Made by a program: the position numbers and the translations under genes | The notes under the pieces: generated by a model | Told to the model about the DNA's origin: nothing | Database searches by the model: none | What the model saw: only the letters and a program-made list of their open reading frames with translations | Shown here: positions 1-8,622 of the stretch, in pieces | Layout: each line of letters opens with the position of its first letter | How positions within the stretch are numbered: position 1 is the first letter of the stretch | Assembly (NCBI RefSeq): GCF_030811595.1 | Contig: NZ_JAUSRB010000002.1 | Coordinates: 7,502,001 to 7,566,000 of the forward strand | Length of the DNA stretch: 64,000 nt | From: Streptosporangium brasiliense | GTDB lineage: Bacteria > Actinomycetota > Actinomycetes > Streptosporangiales > Streptosporangiaceae | Direction of reading: 5' to 3'

Positions 1-1
1 G

Positions 2-67
2 AACGACTGGCGGGCCGCCTACGTCGGCCTCGACCTGTGGGGCGCGGCCGGCCGCCGGACCGTCTGA
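2..67 (+). CDS. C-terminal end of an unidentified protein (5' truncated by window edge)
   Basis: An open frame runs in from the window edge and ends at TGA 65-67. The visible residues are NDWRAAYVGLDLWGAAGRRTV. The fragment is too short to assign a family. The frame is called coding because the next gene start (ATG 95) carries its own ribosome binding site and the fragment reads like ordinary protein. It could equally be a chance frame. Confidence 0.4.
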   Translation, partial: NDWRAAYVGLDLWGAAGRRTV

Positions 68-94
68 TCACCTCGGACCGTCGGGAGAGCTTCC

Positions 95-248
95 ATGTCC
101 GTGCAGTCGCAGGCGACCCCGGTGACCGCCGCGCCGCCGGAGCGCCGGCCCGGCCTGGCGGTGGGTGCTGTCCGTCGACATCCCGATCGCCGCCGCCGTC
201 CTGGCCCTCATCACCACGCGTGTGAACGCCGGAGTCGACGCCGCCTGA
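95..248 (+). pseudogene. Remnant of a DHA2-family MFS drug exporter with internal deletion and frameshift
   Basis: ATG 95 follows a GGGAG site by 8 bases and starts a segment (MSVQSQATPVTAA, then PPERRPGLA) typical of the cytosolic N-terminus of 14-TM DHA2 exporters. The text then jumps, in another frame (156-248), to WRWVLSVDIPIAAAVLALIT, which resembles the end of TM5/start of TM6 of the same family (usual form SWRWVFxVNVPIG). The first four or five membrane segments and everything after TM6 are missing. I read this as a deletion derivative of an exporter gene, not a small functional protein. Both pieces are visible in the sequence; the family assignment is by recall. Confidence 0.55.
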
Positions 249-275
249 CCCCCGTCGCGGCATCGCGGCCCGCGC

Positions 276-305
276 CCTGACCACCACCGCCCTGACCACC
301 ACCGC
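276..305. repeat. Two tandem copies of a 15-bp unit
   Basis: CCTGACCACCACCGC occurs twice back to back, in the non-coding gap between the exporter remnant and the hydrolase gene. It is probably a replication-slippage duplication in decaying DNA. No function is evident. Confidence 0.7.
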
Positions 306-403
306 CCGGCCCCGCCAAGAGGCCGGCGTCCGAACACCGGCGTCCGGACACCAGCCGTACGACCCGATGAAGCCCGTACCCGTCCGGAGAGGACACCACG
401 ATC

Positions 404-1312
<909 letters not shown>

Positions 1313-1318
1313 GCCCGC

Positions 1319-1366
1319 CCGGCGGCCGATGCCCCGCTTCCGCGGAAGCGGGGCATCGGCCGCCGG
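1319..1366 (+). terminator. Perfect 48-bp palindrome, likely terminator of the hydrolase gene
   Basis: Six bases after the hydrolase stop lies a perfect palindrome centred between 1342 and 1343. The left arm begins CCGGCGGCCGATGCCCCGC and the arms meet at TTCCGCGGAA. It has no unpaired loop and no T-tract. GC-rich actinobacterial terminators often lack T-tracts, so a terminator is the simplest reading. It would also stop leftward transcripts from 1476. Confidence 0.7.
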
Positions 1367-1475
1367 CACGGCGTTGAACGGGCACCGGCCGACGATCAGC
1401 CCATCGGGAAGCCGGATGACCGGTCCCGCGCCGCCGCCGTCCGGTCCGCGCCGAAGGTCCCGTTCAGCCGGACGA

Positions 1476-2174
1476 TCATCCGAGGACGAGCGGGAGTTCC
1501 GCGGCCAGCTCGCCCAGCTCGGCCCGCTCCGCGCCGGTCGGGGCACGCCGTCCGGTGCCGACCAGCAGCGCGTCCTGGTCGGAGAACGACGCGGGGAACG
1601 CCGTCCCGGCGATCTTCTCCAGCATCTCGCGGGACCGGGCGAGCCCCTCCGCGGGTGGTCCCGCCGTGTCCGGGAGGTGCGCGACCAGGTCGAGGTGGTG
1701 CAGCGTCCACTCCAGGACGTACGCGGACAGGTAGTCGCCCGCGGTGAGGACCTCGCCGCGGGTGCCGACCCGGAGGTCCGGGTCGGCGAGTTCGGCGGCG
1801 CGGCCGGCGGCGGAGCCGACGTCGTCGAGGTGGAACTTGAGCAGCCGAGGCTCCTCGTAGGCGGCGGCCAGCCGTACGGTCAGCGCGTCGAGCGGGTCGT
1901 CGCCGGTCGGCGGCGTTCCGGTGACCTCCCAGTAGGTCACCGCGTCGCGGGTCGGTTCCGTTCCGGTGGGGGTCACGAGGGTGATCAGGACGTCCTGAGC
2001 GTCGATGACCAGATGGCACACCAGGTCCCGCACGAGCCAGCCGGCACAGCCGGACGGCCGCGCGAAGTCCTCGTCCGGGAGTCCGGCGACCGCTGTGCGC
2101 AACGCCGTCCAAGAGCGTGAGAAGAGATCCACAGCGGCAAGGTAGTTCCGTGCCGCCATGGTGGACAAGCGCAT
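1476..2174 (-). CDS. DinB-fold, maleylpyruvate-isomerase-like (mycothiol-dependent) enzyme
   Basis: This 232-residue protein has the N-terminal helical bundle of the mycothiol-dependent maleylpyruvate isomerase (MDMPI/DinB) superfamily: GWLVRDLVCHLVIDAQDV near residues 45-62 and EWTLHHLDLVAHLP near 155-168. These supply the His/Glu-His-His ligands for a divalent metal. Family members act on thiol conjugates or remain uncharacterised. An in-frame ATG five codons downstream (2159) is an alternative start; neither has a clear ribosome binding site. It follows the MFS exporter on the same strand by 24 bases, so the two are probably co-transcribed. Efflux of a conjugated toxicant is a possible joint role (inference). 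Confidence 0.75.
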   Translation of the reverse strand: MRLSTMAARNYLAAVDLFSRSWTALRTAVAGLPDEDFARPSGCAGWLVRDLVCHLVIDAQDVLITLVTPTGTEPTRDAVTYWEVTGTPPTGDDPLDALTVRLAAAYEEPRLLKFHLDDVGSAAGRAAELADPDLRVGTRGEVLTAGDYLSAYVLEWTLHHLDLVAHLPDTAGPPAEGLARSREMLEKIAGTAFPASFSDQDALLVGTGRRAPTGAERAELGELAAELPLVLG

Positions 2175-2198
2175 TCGGACGGCCGGCCCCGCGGGGTT

Positions 2199-3692
2199 CT
2201 ACGAGCGGGTCGCCTCGTAGTCGGGGAGCGCGGCCGGGGTGGTCCGGGCTGCCGGGCGCATGGTGAGGATCAGCGCGGCCAGCCCGGCGAAGATGACCGC
2301 GGCGACGACACCGGTGACGTGCAGGCCGGCGGTGAACGCCTCCCGCGCGGCGTGCAGCAGCTCCGCGCCCTGGCCGGCGGGGAGGTGCCGGCCGGCGGCG
2401 ACCGCGCCGGCCAGCGAGTCGGACGTGCCGTCCATCCGGCTGCGGTAGACCACCGCGGCCACCACACCCAGCAGCGCGAAGCCGAGCGAACCGCCGAAGT
2501 AGTTGCCGGTCTCCGACATCGACGCCGCCGAGCCGGCGCGCTCCGGCGGTACGGACCCGACGACCAGCCCGGTGCCCAGCGCGAACAGCGGGCCGGTGCC
2601 CAGCGCCAGTACGGCGATGCCGATCATCACCAGCGGCAGGGCGCCCGCACCGCCGACGCCGACCAGCAGCAGGCTGCCCAGCGCCGACCCCACCAGTCCC
2701 CCGGCGATCGCGGTCGTCTGCTTCATCCGCCGAGCGAGCGCCGGCGCGGCCATGGTGCCGACCGCCACGCCCAGGCCCATGGGGGCGAACAGCACCGCCG
2801 ACATGAGCGGCGAGAAGCCCAGCACGCCCTGCAGGTACTGGGTCACCAGCAGGCCCGTACCGGCCATGGCGATGCCGGCGAAGACCAGCGCGACGAGTAC
2901 GGCCGTGAACGGGCGGTTGCGGAGCAGCCGCAGGTCCAGCAGCGGCGTCTCCAGCCGGAGCTGCCGGCGGACGAACAGCAGTCCCATGGCCGCGCCGACG
3001 ACGAGGGCCACCGCCGGCACGGCCGGCACGCTCTCGACGGTCAGCTGCTTGATGCCGTAGACCGTCGAAAGCACCGCCACGAGCGACAGCCCGACGCTGG
3101 CCAGGTCCAGCCGGCCGGCCTGGTCGCTGCGGAACTCCGGCAGCAGGACCGGCCCGGCGAGCAGCAGCACCCCCATCGCCGGCACGGCGACCAGGAACAC
3201 CGACCCCCACCAGAAGTGCTGGAGCAGGAACCCGGCGAGGACGGGTCCGAGCGCGCCGCCGGTGAACTGGCAGGTCGCCCAGATCGCGATGGCCTGCCCG
3301 CGCTGCCGTTCGTCGCGGAACATGTTCGTGATCAAGGAAAGTGTGGACGGCGCCAGGGTCGCGCCGGCGACGCCCAGCAGCGCACGCACGACGATCAGCA
3401 TCAGCGGGCTGACCGCGAAGGCGGCTACGACCGACAGCACCGCGAACGCCGCTGCGCCGATCATCAGCAGCCGTCGGCGGCCGATCCGGTCACCGAGCGT
3501 ACCCATCGTGATGACCATGCCGGCCACCATGAACCCGTAGCTGTCGCTGATCCACAGCTGCTCGACGTTGGTGGCGCCCATGTCGGCGCTCAGCTGTGGG
3601 AGCGCGAGGAGCAACGCCGTCGTGTCTATCGCGACGAGCAATGTCGGCAGCGCCAGGACGCCCAGTCCCAGCCATGCCCGGTTGACTCGCAT
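2199..3692 (-). CDS. DHA2-family MFS multidrug exporter (14 TM)
   Basis: The 497-residue membrane protein has about fourteen hydrophobic segments. It carries the DHA2 signatures: the TM1 text LLVAIDTTALLLALPQL, motif A GTLGDRIGRRRLL after TM2, and motif C-like VAGATLAPSTLSL in TM5. Such proteins exchange cationic or amphipathic drugs for protons across the plasma membrane. The start chosen is ATG 3692, because AAGGAG lies 8 bases upstream and the TM1 context fits; longer in-frame extensions have no membrane or domain content. It leads a two-gene unit with the DinB-fold gene. The substrate cannot be read from sequence. Confidence 0.88.
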   Translation of the reverse strand: MRVNRAWLGLGVLALPTLLVAIDTTALLLALPQLSADMGATNVEQLWISDSYGFMVAGMVITMGTLGDRIGRRRLLMIGAAAFAVLSVVAAFAVSPLMLIVVRALLGVAGATLAPSTLSLITNMFRDERQRGQAIAIWATCQFTGGALGPVLAGFLLQHFWWGSVFLVAVPAMGVLLLAGPVLLPEFRSDQAGRLDLASVGLSLVAVLSTVYGIKQLTVESVPAVPAVALVVGAAMGLLFVRRQLRLETPLLDLRLLRNRPFTAVLVALVFAGIAMAGTGLLVTQYLQGVLGFSPLMSAVLFAPMGLGVAVGTMAAPALARRMKQTTAIAGGLVGSALGSLLLVGVGGAGALPLVMIGIAVLALGTGPLFALGTGLVVGSVPPERAGSAASMSETGNYFGGSLGFALLGVVAAVVYRSRMDGTSDSLAGAVAAGRHLPAGQGAELLHAAREAFTAGLHVTGVVAAVIFAGLAALILTMRPAARTTPAALPDYEATRS

Positions 3693-3948
3693 ATCCGGGA
3701 CTCCTTGTTCTCTCGACGTTTCGCCGGTTGGTCGGAGCGGTCGAGAGGTTCTTGACATCGGTACGGAGGAAATCTCACGCGTCTGCCACGGTGGGTCGTC
3801 ACCAGATATGACGGCCTCGCGGTCCGGGCGGGGTGATGGGGGAAAAACTCTGCGAAATTTGTGGCGGGGGATGTCAAGACGGCGGCGGCGGCTCCGACCA
3901 ACCACTCGAAGGGCCCAGCCGGGGCTCGCGGACCACGAGGAGTACGAG

Positions 3949-4320
3949 ATGAAGTTCCTGATCAGCATGCACATCAACCCGGCCGTGATAGACGCGCTGA
4001 CCGACCAGGAGAAGGCGGCGATCGGCGACGGCCACGGCAAGTTCATCGAGGCGCTGAAGAAGTCCGGCGAACTGATCACCACCCAGGCACTGGTCGACCC
4101 GTCACAGGCCGCCGTGGTGTCCGTACGCAACGGCCAGCCGGTGGTGACCGACGGGCCCTTCCTGGAGTCGAAGGAGTATCTGGGCGGCTTCTACCTGATC
4201 GACTGCGAGAACAAGGAGCGGGCGATCGAGCTGGCGTCGCAGATCCCGGACACCGCGATCGAGGGTCTGGGGGTCGAGGTGCGACAGGTGATGTTCGCTG
4301 ACGGACAATTGGAGGCATGA
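3949..4320 (+). CDS. DGPF-domain (YCII-related) protein, partner of ECF42 sigma factor
   Basis: The 123-residue protein is a single YCII-like ferredoxin-fold domain with the family motif VTDGPFLESKEYLGGFYLI (DGPF at 68-71). DGPF proteins are almost always encoded next to ECF42 sigma factors, and the next gene is one. ATG 3949 is preceded by GAGGAG. The stop overlaps the sigma start in ATGA (4317-4320), so the two are translationally coupled. YCII-fold proteins are small enzymes or ligand binders. No catalytic role is established for this group, although regulation of, or by, the sigma factor is the working idea. Confidence 0.88.
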   Translation: MKFLISMHINPAVIDALTDQEKAAIGDGHGKFIEALKKSGELITTQALVDPSQAAVVSVRNGQPVVTDGPFLESKEYLGGFYLIDCENKERAIELASQIPDTAIEGLGVEVRQVMFADGQLEA

Positions 4321-5528
4321 CAGCACCAGTCATCGAGGACCTGCTGCGTGAGCTCACGCCGCAGGTCCTCGGCGCGTTGATACGCCGGCACGGCCAGTTC
4401 GAAGGGTGCGAGGACGCCGTGCAGGAGGCCGTCCTCGCCGCCGCCCTGCAGTGGCCGGCCGAGGGAGTGCCGGACAACCCGCGCGGCTGGCTGGTGGCTG
4501 TCGCGTCCCGTCGGCTCATCGACCAGATGCGCAGCGACCACGCGCGCCGCGAGCGGGAGTCGGCGACGGCCAACGAGGTGGTGCCCGAGGACGTACCGGA
4601 CACCGACGACACGCTCGTCCTGCTGTTTTTGTGCTGCCATCCGACGCTGACCGCGGCCTCCCAGACCGCCCTGACGCTGCGGGCGGTCGGCGGCCTGACC
4701 ACGGCCGAGATCGCCCGCGCGTTCCTGGTGCCGGAGGCCACGATGGCGGCCAGGATCAGCCGGGCCAAGCAGCGCATCAAGGCCGCCGGCAGCTCGTTCG
4801 GCCTGCCGGACGGCGCGGACCGCGAGGAGCGGCTACGGGTCGTTTTGCACGTGCTCTACCTGATCTTCAACGAGGGCTACACCGCCTCCTCGGGCAGCGA
4901 GCTGCACCGCGCCGACCTCGCGCACGAGGCGATCCGGCTGGCCAGGATGGTGCACGCGCAGCTGCCCGAGGACGGCGAGGTGACCGGGCTGCTCGCGCTG
5001 ATGCTGCTGACCGACGCCCGCCGGGAGGCGCGCACGACGGCGGCCGGCGACCTGGTGCCGCTGGACGAGCAGGACCGTGCGAGGTGGGACCGCGGGCTGA
5101 TCGAAGAGGGCATCGAGCTGGTCAAGGCGTCACTGGCCGGCCCGGCGCTGGGCCCCTACCAGCTGCAGGCCGCCATCGCCGCCACGCACGCCGCCGCGGC
5201 CACGGCCGCGGCGACCGACTGGCTACAGGTGCACGCGCTCTACCTGATCCTGGAACGGATCGCGCCCAACCCGATGGTCACCCTCAACCGGGCGATCGCG
5301 CTCGCCGAGACCGAGGGCCCGCCGGCCGGGCTGGCCCTGCTGTCCACACTGGACGGTGACGAGCGGATGGCCGGGCATCACCGGCTGCTGTCCGTACGGG
5401 CGCATCTGCTGGAGAAGACCGGCGACACGGCCGGGGCGTACGAGCACTACCGGCGCGCCGCGAAGTCCACCGCCAGCATCGCCGAGCGACGCTACCTGGA
5501 GGCCCGGGCCAGCCGGGTGAGGACATAG
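4317..5528 (+). CDS. ECF42-group RNA polymerase sigma factor with C-terminal TPR extension
   Basis: The 403-residue protein is about twice the length of a plain ECF sigma factor. Region 2 lies near residues 8-80, with GCEDAVQEAVLAAALQWP and PRGWLVAVASRRLIDQ. Region 4 lies near 110-165, with LTLRAVGGLTTAEIARAF and VPEATMAARISRAKQRI. Residues 180-403 form the alpha-helical SnoaL-free, TPR-like extension that defines ECF42. In that group the extension, not an anti-sigma factor, is thought to control activity. No anti-sigma gene is adjacent here. The divergent MFS/DinB unit across the 256-bp gap is a plausible target (inference). The ECF42 assignment rests on the extension plus the coupled DGPF gene. 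Confidence 0.88.
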   Translation: MTAPVIEDLLRELTPQVLGALIRRHGQFEGCEDAVQEAVLAAALQWPAEGVPDNPRGWLVAVASRRLIDQMRSDHARRERESATANEVVPEDVPDTDDTLVLLFLCCHPTLTAASQTALTLRAVGGLTTAEIARAFLVPEATMAARISRAKQRIKAAGSSFGLPDGADREERLRVVLHVLYLIFNEGYTASSGSELHRADLAHEAIRLARMVHAQLPEDGEVTGLLALMLLTDARREARTTAAGDLVPLDEQDRARWDRGLIEEGIELVKASLAGPALGPYQLQAAIAATHAAAATAAATDWLQVHALYLILERIAPNPMVTLNRAIALAETEGPPAGLALLSTLDGDERMAGHHRLLSVRAHLLEKTGDTAGAYEHYRRAAKSTASIAERRYLEARASRVRT

Positions 5529-5600
5529 GTTCCGCCCCAGCCCCTTCACCGGTGGTGCTCCGTGGATCTCGTCCGGGCCGGAGCAGCGGACGGGCGGTGG

Positions 5601-6959
5601 TCACGGCCGGAAGGCCGAGGACGGCGGCAGGGTCAGGACGGCGGCGGGCAGGTGGCGCAGCGCCGGCGGGACGGTGACGGTGCCGTCCCGGTCGATCCGC
5701 GCCGGGTCCTCGCCCCAGTGGGCGCCCGGGTGGTCGAGCAGGTCGGCGGGCAGGCGGAAGCCGCCGTGCGCCGGGTCGAACGCGATCACGTTGAGCGTCC
5801 CGTCGGGGCGGACCGTGTAGCGCAGTGGCGCGCCCACCGGCTCGGCGTGGCGGTGCCAGGGGCGGGTGCCGTAGACGGCGTGCGGGTGGGCGGCCAGCCA
5901 GCGGCCGAGGTCGCGCAGCCGGTCGACCTGCGCGCCGGGCAGGGAGCCGTCGCCGCGTGGGCTGATGTTGAGCAGCAGGTTGCCGTTCTTGGCGACGGTG
6001 TCGACAAGGAGGTGGACCAGTTCGGTGGCGCCGATGAGGTGGGTGTCGTCCTCCGCGCGGTTGTAGCCGAACGAGGCGCCGAGGCCGCGCGTCGCCTCCC
6101 ACGTCCACTCGGGCGCGGTGGTCTCGGTGCGGTACTCGCGGGTGCGGAAGCCCCGGTGCGGTACGCCCCACCGGTCGTTGATCACCCCCTCGGGGACGCG
6201 CTCGTAGTAGTGCTCGAACAGCGCGGCCAGGCTGTGCGGCCCGGCGGCCTTGGCGGAGTCCGGCCAGTCGATGTCGTTCCACAGCACGTCGGGCCGGTGC
6301 CGTTCGACCAGCTCCCGCACCTGGTCGAAGCAGTAGCGGGCGAAGGCCGGGTCGTTGCGCCGGTAGGTGAACAGGTCGGTCAGCGACCGGATGGGCGGGA
6401 AGTGCGACACGTGCCAGTCGAGCGCGCCGGAGTAGTAGAGCCCGAAACGCAGTCCTGCCGACCGGGCGGCGCCCGCCAGCTCGGCGACGACGTCGCGGCG
6501 GGGTCCCCGGTGGACGCTGGAGAAGCCGGTGGTGGCGGTGTCCCACAGGCAGAAGCCGTCGTGGTGCTTGGCCGTCGGCACCACGTAGCGTGCCCCGCAC
6601 GCGGCGAAGAGCCGCATCCAGCCGTCGGGGTCGTACCTGTCGGCCGCCCAGTCGTCGGCCAGGTCCTCGTAGGAGGTGCCGACGCCGAAGGCGCTCTCGT
6701 GGTGGGCGCTGGTCGGCGAGCCGGGGATGCGCAGGGTGTTGGCGTACCACTCGGCGTACTGGTGGTGGCTGTACTCGAGCTCCGCGGGCACGTCCTGGCC
6801 CGGCCCGCGCGGCGGCGCCCATCCGGCGACCGAGTACAGCCCCCAGTGGACGAACACGCCGAACTTGGCGTCCCGGTACCAGTCGGGCACCGGTCTGTCG
6901 GGATAGTCCGGCGTGTCCGCGCCGAGGTCGGGACCGGTCCGGCGATCGAAGAAGAGCAT
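5601..6959 (-). CDS. GH29 alpha-L-fucosidase, cytosolic
   Basis: The 452-residue GH29 enzyme hydrolyses terminal alpha-L-fucose with retention. Visible landmarks are FGVFVHWGLYS (33-43), KHHDGFCLWD (131-140), nucleophile Asp229 in VLWNDIDWP, and RTREYRTE, where Glu275 aligns with the acid/base of the Thermotoga-type enzymes. No signal peptide is present: the protein starts MLFFDRRTGPDLG. It should therefore act inside the cell on oligosaccharides imported by the ABC system just upstream. It is the last gene of the operon, 9 bases after the second permease. A short C-terminal beta domain is present. No fucose isomerase or kinase is nearby, so the released sugar is handled elsewhere. Confidence 0.92.
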   Translation of the reverse strand: MLFFDRRTGPDLGADTPDYPDRPVPDWYRDAKFGVFVHWGLYSVAGWAPPRGPGQDVPAELEYSHHQYAEWYANTLRIPGSPTSAHHESAFGVGTSYEDLADDWAADRYDPDGWMRLFAACGARYVVPTAKHHDGFCLWDTATTGFSSVHRGPRRDVVAELAGAARSAGLRFGLYYSGALDWHVSHFPPIRSLTDLFTYRRNDPAFARYCFDQVRELVERHRPDVLWNDIDWPDSAKAAGPHSLAALFEHYYERVPEGVINDRWGVPHRGFRTREYRTETTAPEWTWEATRGLGASFGYNRAEDDTHLIGATELVHLLVDTVAKNGNLLLNISPRGDGSLPGAQVDRLRDLGRWLAAHPHAVYGTRPWHRHAEPVGAPLRYTVRPDGTLNVIAFDPAHGGFRLPADLLDHPGAHWGEDPARIDRDGTVTVPPALRHLPAAVLTLPPSSAFRP

Positions 6960-6968
6960 GGATTCCTT

Positions 6969-7790
6969 TCAGCGCCCGGCCAGCCCGGCCGTGGCGATCC
7001 CTTTCACCAGGTGTTTCTGCAGCGCGACGAGGAGCAGCAGGGTGGGCAGGACGGAGATGACGGAGGCGGCCATGACCAGGTGCCACTGGTTGCCGTTCTG
7101 GCCGAAGAAGAGCTGCAGGCCGAGCGGCACGGTGCCTCTGGCGTTCACATCGTTGATCATGATGAGCGGCCACAGGAAGCTGTTCCAGTAGCCGATGAAG
7201 GTGAACACCGCGAGCACGCCCAGGGCGGGCCTGGCGAGCGGCAGCATGACGCGCAGGAAGACGCGCAGCTCTCCGGCGCCGTCGAGGCGCGCCGCCTCGC
7301 GCAGCTCGCCCGGCACGCTCTTGAAGAACTGCCGCAGCAGGAACGTGCCGAAGGCGGTGAACGCCCACGGGAAGATGAGCGCCTGGTAGCTGTCCACCCA
7401 GCCGAGCCCCTGCATGAGCAGGAACATCGGCACGACCAGCACCTCCTGCGGCACCATCATGGTGGCCAGGAAGACGAGGAAGACGCCGTCCCGGCCGCGC
7501 CAGCGCAGCGCGGTGAAGGCGTAGGCCGACAGCGCCGAGGCGGCCAGCACGACGAGGGTGCCCGCGCCCGACACGAGCACGCCGTTGCCGATGTAGCGCT
7601 CGAAGGGCACGTAGTCGAAGACGTCGGCGAAGTTGCGCCAGCGCAGCTCGGAGCCGATCAGCGCGGTCGGCGAGCCGAACGTCTCGCCCGGCGGCTTGAG
7701 CGCCGTGGCGACGGCGAAGATCAGCGGATACAGGAACGCCAGGGCGACGCCGGCCAGCAGGGTGTGCGACAGCAGGCGGCTAGCTCTCAT
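6969..7790 (-). CDS. Carbohydrate ABC transporter permease, MalG/UgpE type
   Basis: The 273-residue protein has six predicted membrane helices and the EAA loop EAARLDGAGELRVFLRVMLP (about residues 175-194) that docks on the ATPase. It belongs to the CUT1 family of oligosaccharide importers. Its start overlaps the end of the partner permease by 11 bases. No ATPase gene is in the operon. In actinomycetes a shared MsiK-type ATPase usually energises such systems, which is inferred here. The downstream fucosidase suggests fucosylated oligosaccharides as substrate. Confidence 0.92.
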   Translation of the reverse strand: MRASRLLSHTLLAGVALAFLYPLIFAVATALKPPGETFGSPTALIGSELRWRNFADVFDYVPFERYIGNGVLVSGAGTLVVLAASALSAYAFTALRWRGRDGVFLVFLATMMVPQEVLVVPMFLLMQGLGWVDSYQALIFPWAFTAFGTFLLRQFFKSVPGELREAARLDGAGELRVFLRVMLPLARPALGVLAVFTFIGYWNSFLWPLIMINDVNARGTVPLGLQLFFGQNGNQWHLVMAASVISVLPTLLLLVALQKHLVKGIATAGLAGR

Positions 7791-8622
7791 AGTGGACCCA
7801 CCGTTTCTGGCCCAGGAACTGCACGGCCGTGACGCCGAGGATGATCGCGAACAGCAGCCACGCGCCCGCCGCGGCCAGGCCGAGGTCGCGTGACTCGAAG
7901 CCGGCCTGGTAGATGTTCATGACCAGCGTCTCGGTGACGTTGCCCGGCCCGCCCGCCGTGAGGATGTAGGGCTGGGTGAACACCTGCAGCGCGTTGATCA
8001 TTGTCATGGTCGCCGCGAAGAACAGCGCCGGCGAGATCAGCGGCAGTTGCACGCTGAGGAGCCTGCGCAGCCCGGTCGCCCCGTCGAGCGAGGCGGCCTC
8101 CAGCACGCTGGGCGACATCTCGTTGATGGCCGCGGAAAAGACGATCATGTTGTAGCCGAACCCCTGCCACACGCTCATCGCGACCACGGCCAGCAGCGCG
8201 GTACGGCCGTCGGCCAGCAGGTTCGGCTCCCCGCCCACGGCCTGGAAGAGCAGCTTCCAGATGACCGCGTTGGCCACCATCGGGGTGATGGCAGGGACGA
8301 AGAACAGCACCCGCCACAGGTTCGCCCAGCGTGACCGGTTGATCCAGAACGCCAGGCCGAGCGCGAGCAGGAGGTTGAGCGGCACGTAGAGGCCGGTGAA
8401 GACGAAGGTGTTGCGCAGCGCGGTCAGGAAGTCGGGATCCTCGCCGAGCAGGTAGCGGAAGTTCTCCAGGCCGACGAACTCCCGCGTGCCGAGCATGGGC
8501 CACTCGAAGAAGCTCATGACGACGGCCATCCCGACCGGGAACAGGGTGAACAGTCCCAGCCCGAGCACGCTCGGCGTGACGAAGCCGAGCGCGCTCCACT
8601 GCTCTGTCGTACGCGGGTTCAC
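7780..8622 (-). CDS. Carbohydrate ABC transporter permease, MalF/UgpA type
   Basis: The 280-residue CUT1 permease has about six membrane helices and an EAA loop, LEAASLDGATGLRRLLSVQL. GTG 8622 is the start because it overlaps the TGA of the binding-protein gene in GTGA, the usual coupling in this operon; a longer open frame upstream is only the shadow of that gene. It forms the heterodimeric channel with the following MalG-type permease. Confidence 0.92.
   Translation of the reverse strand: MNPRTTEQWSALGFVTPSVLGLGLFTLFPVGMAVVMSFFEWPMLGTREFVGLENFRYLLGEDPDFLTALRNTFVFTGLYVPLNLLLALGLAFWINRSRWANLWRVLFFVPAITPMVANAVIWKLLFQAVGGEPNLLADGRTALLAVVAMSVWQGFGYNMIVFSAAINEMSPSVLEAASLDGATGLRRLLSVQLPLISPALFFAATMTMINALQVFTQPYILTAGGPGNVTETLVMNIYQAGFESRDLGLAAAGAWLLFAIILGVTAVQFLGQKRWVHYES

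Noticed and set aside
5562..7832. 756-codon plus-strand frame over the fucosidase operon
   Set aside because: Composition is the His/Arg/Gln/Gly-rich pattern of an antisense shadow; the minus-strand genes there have clear catalytic motifs and couplings.
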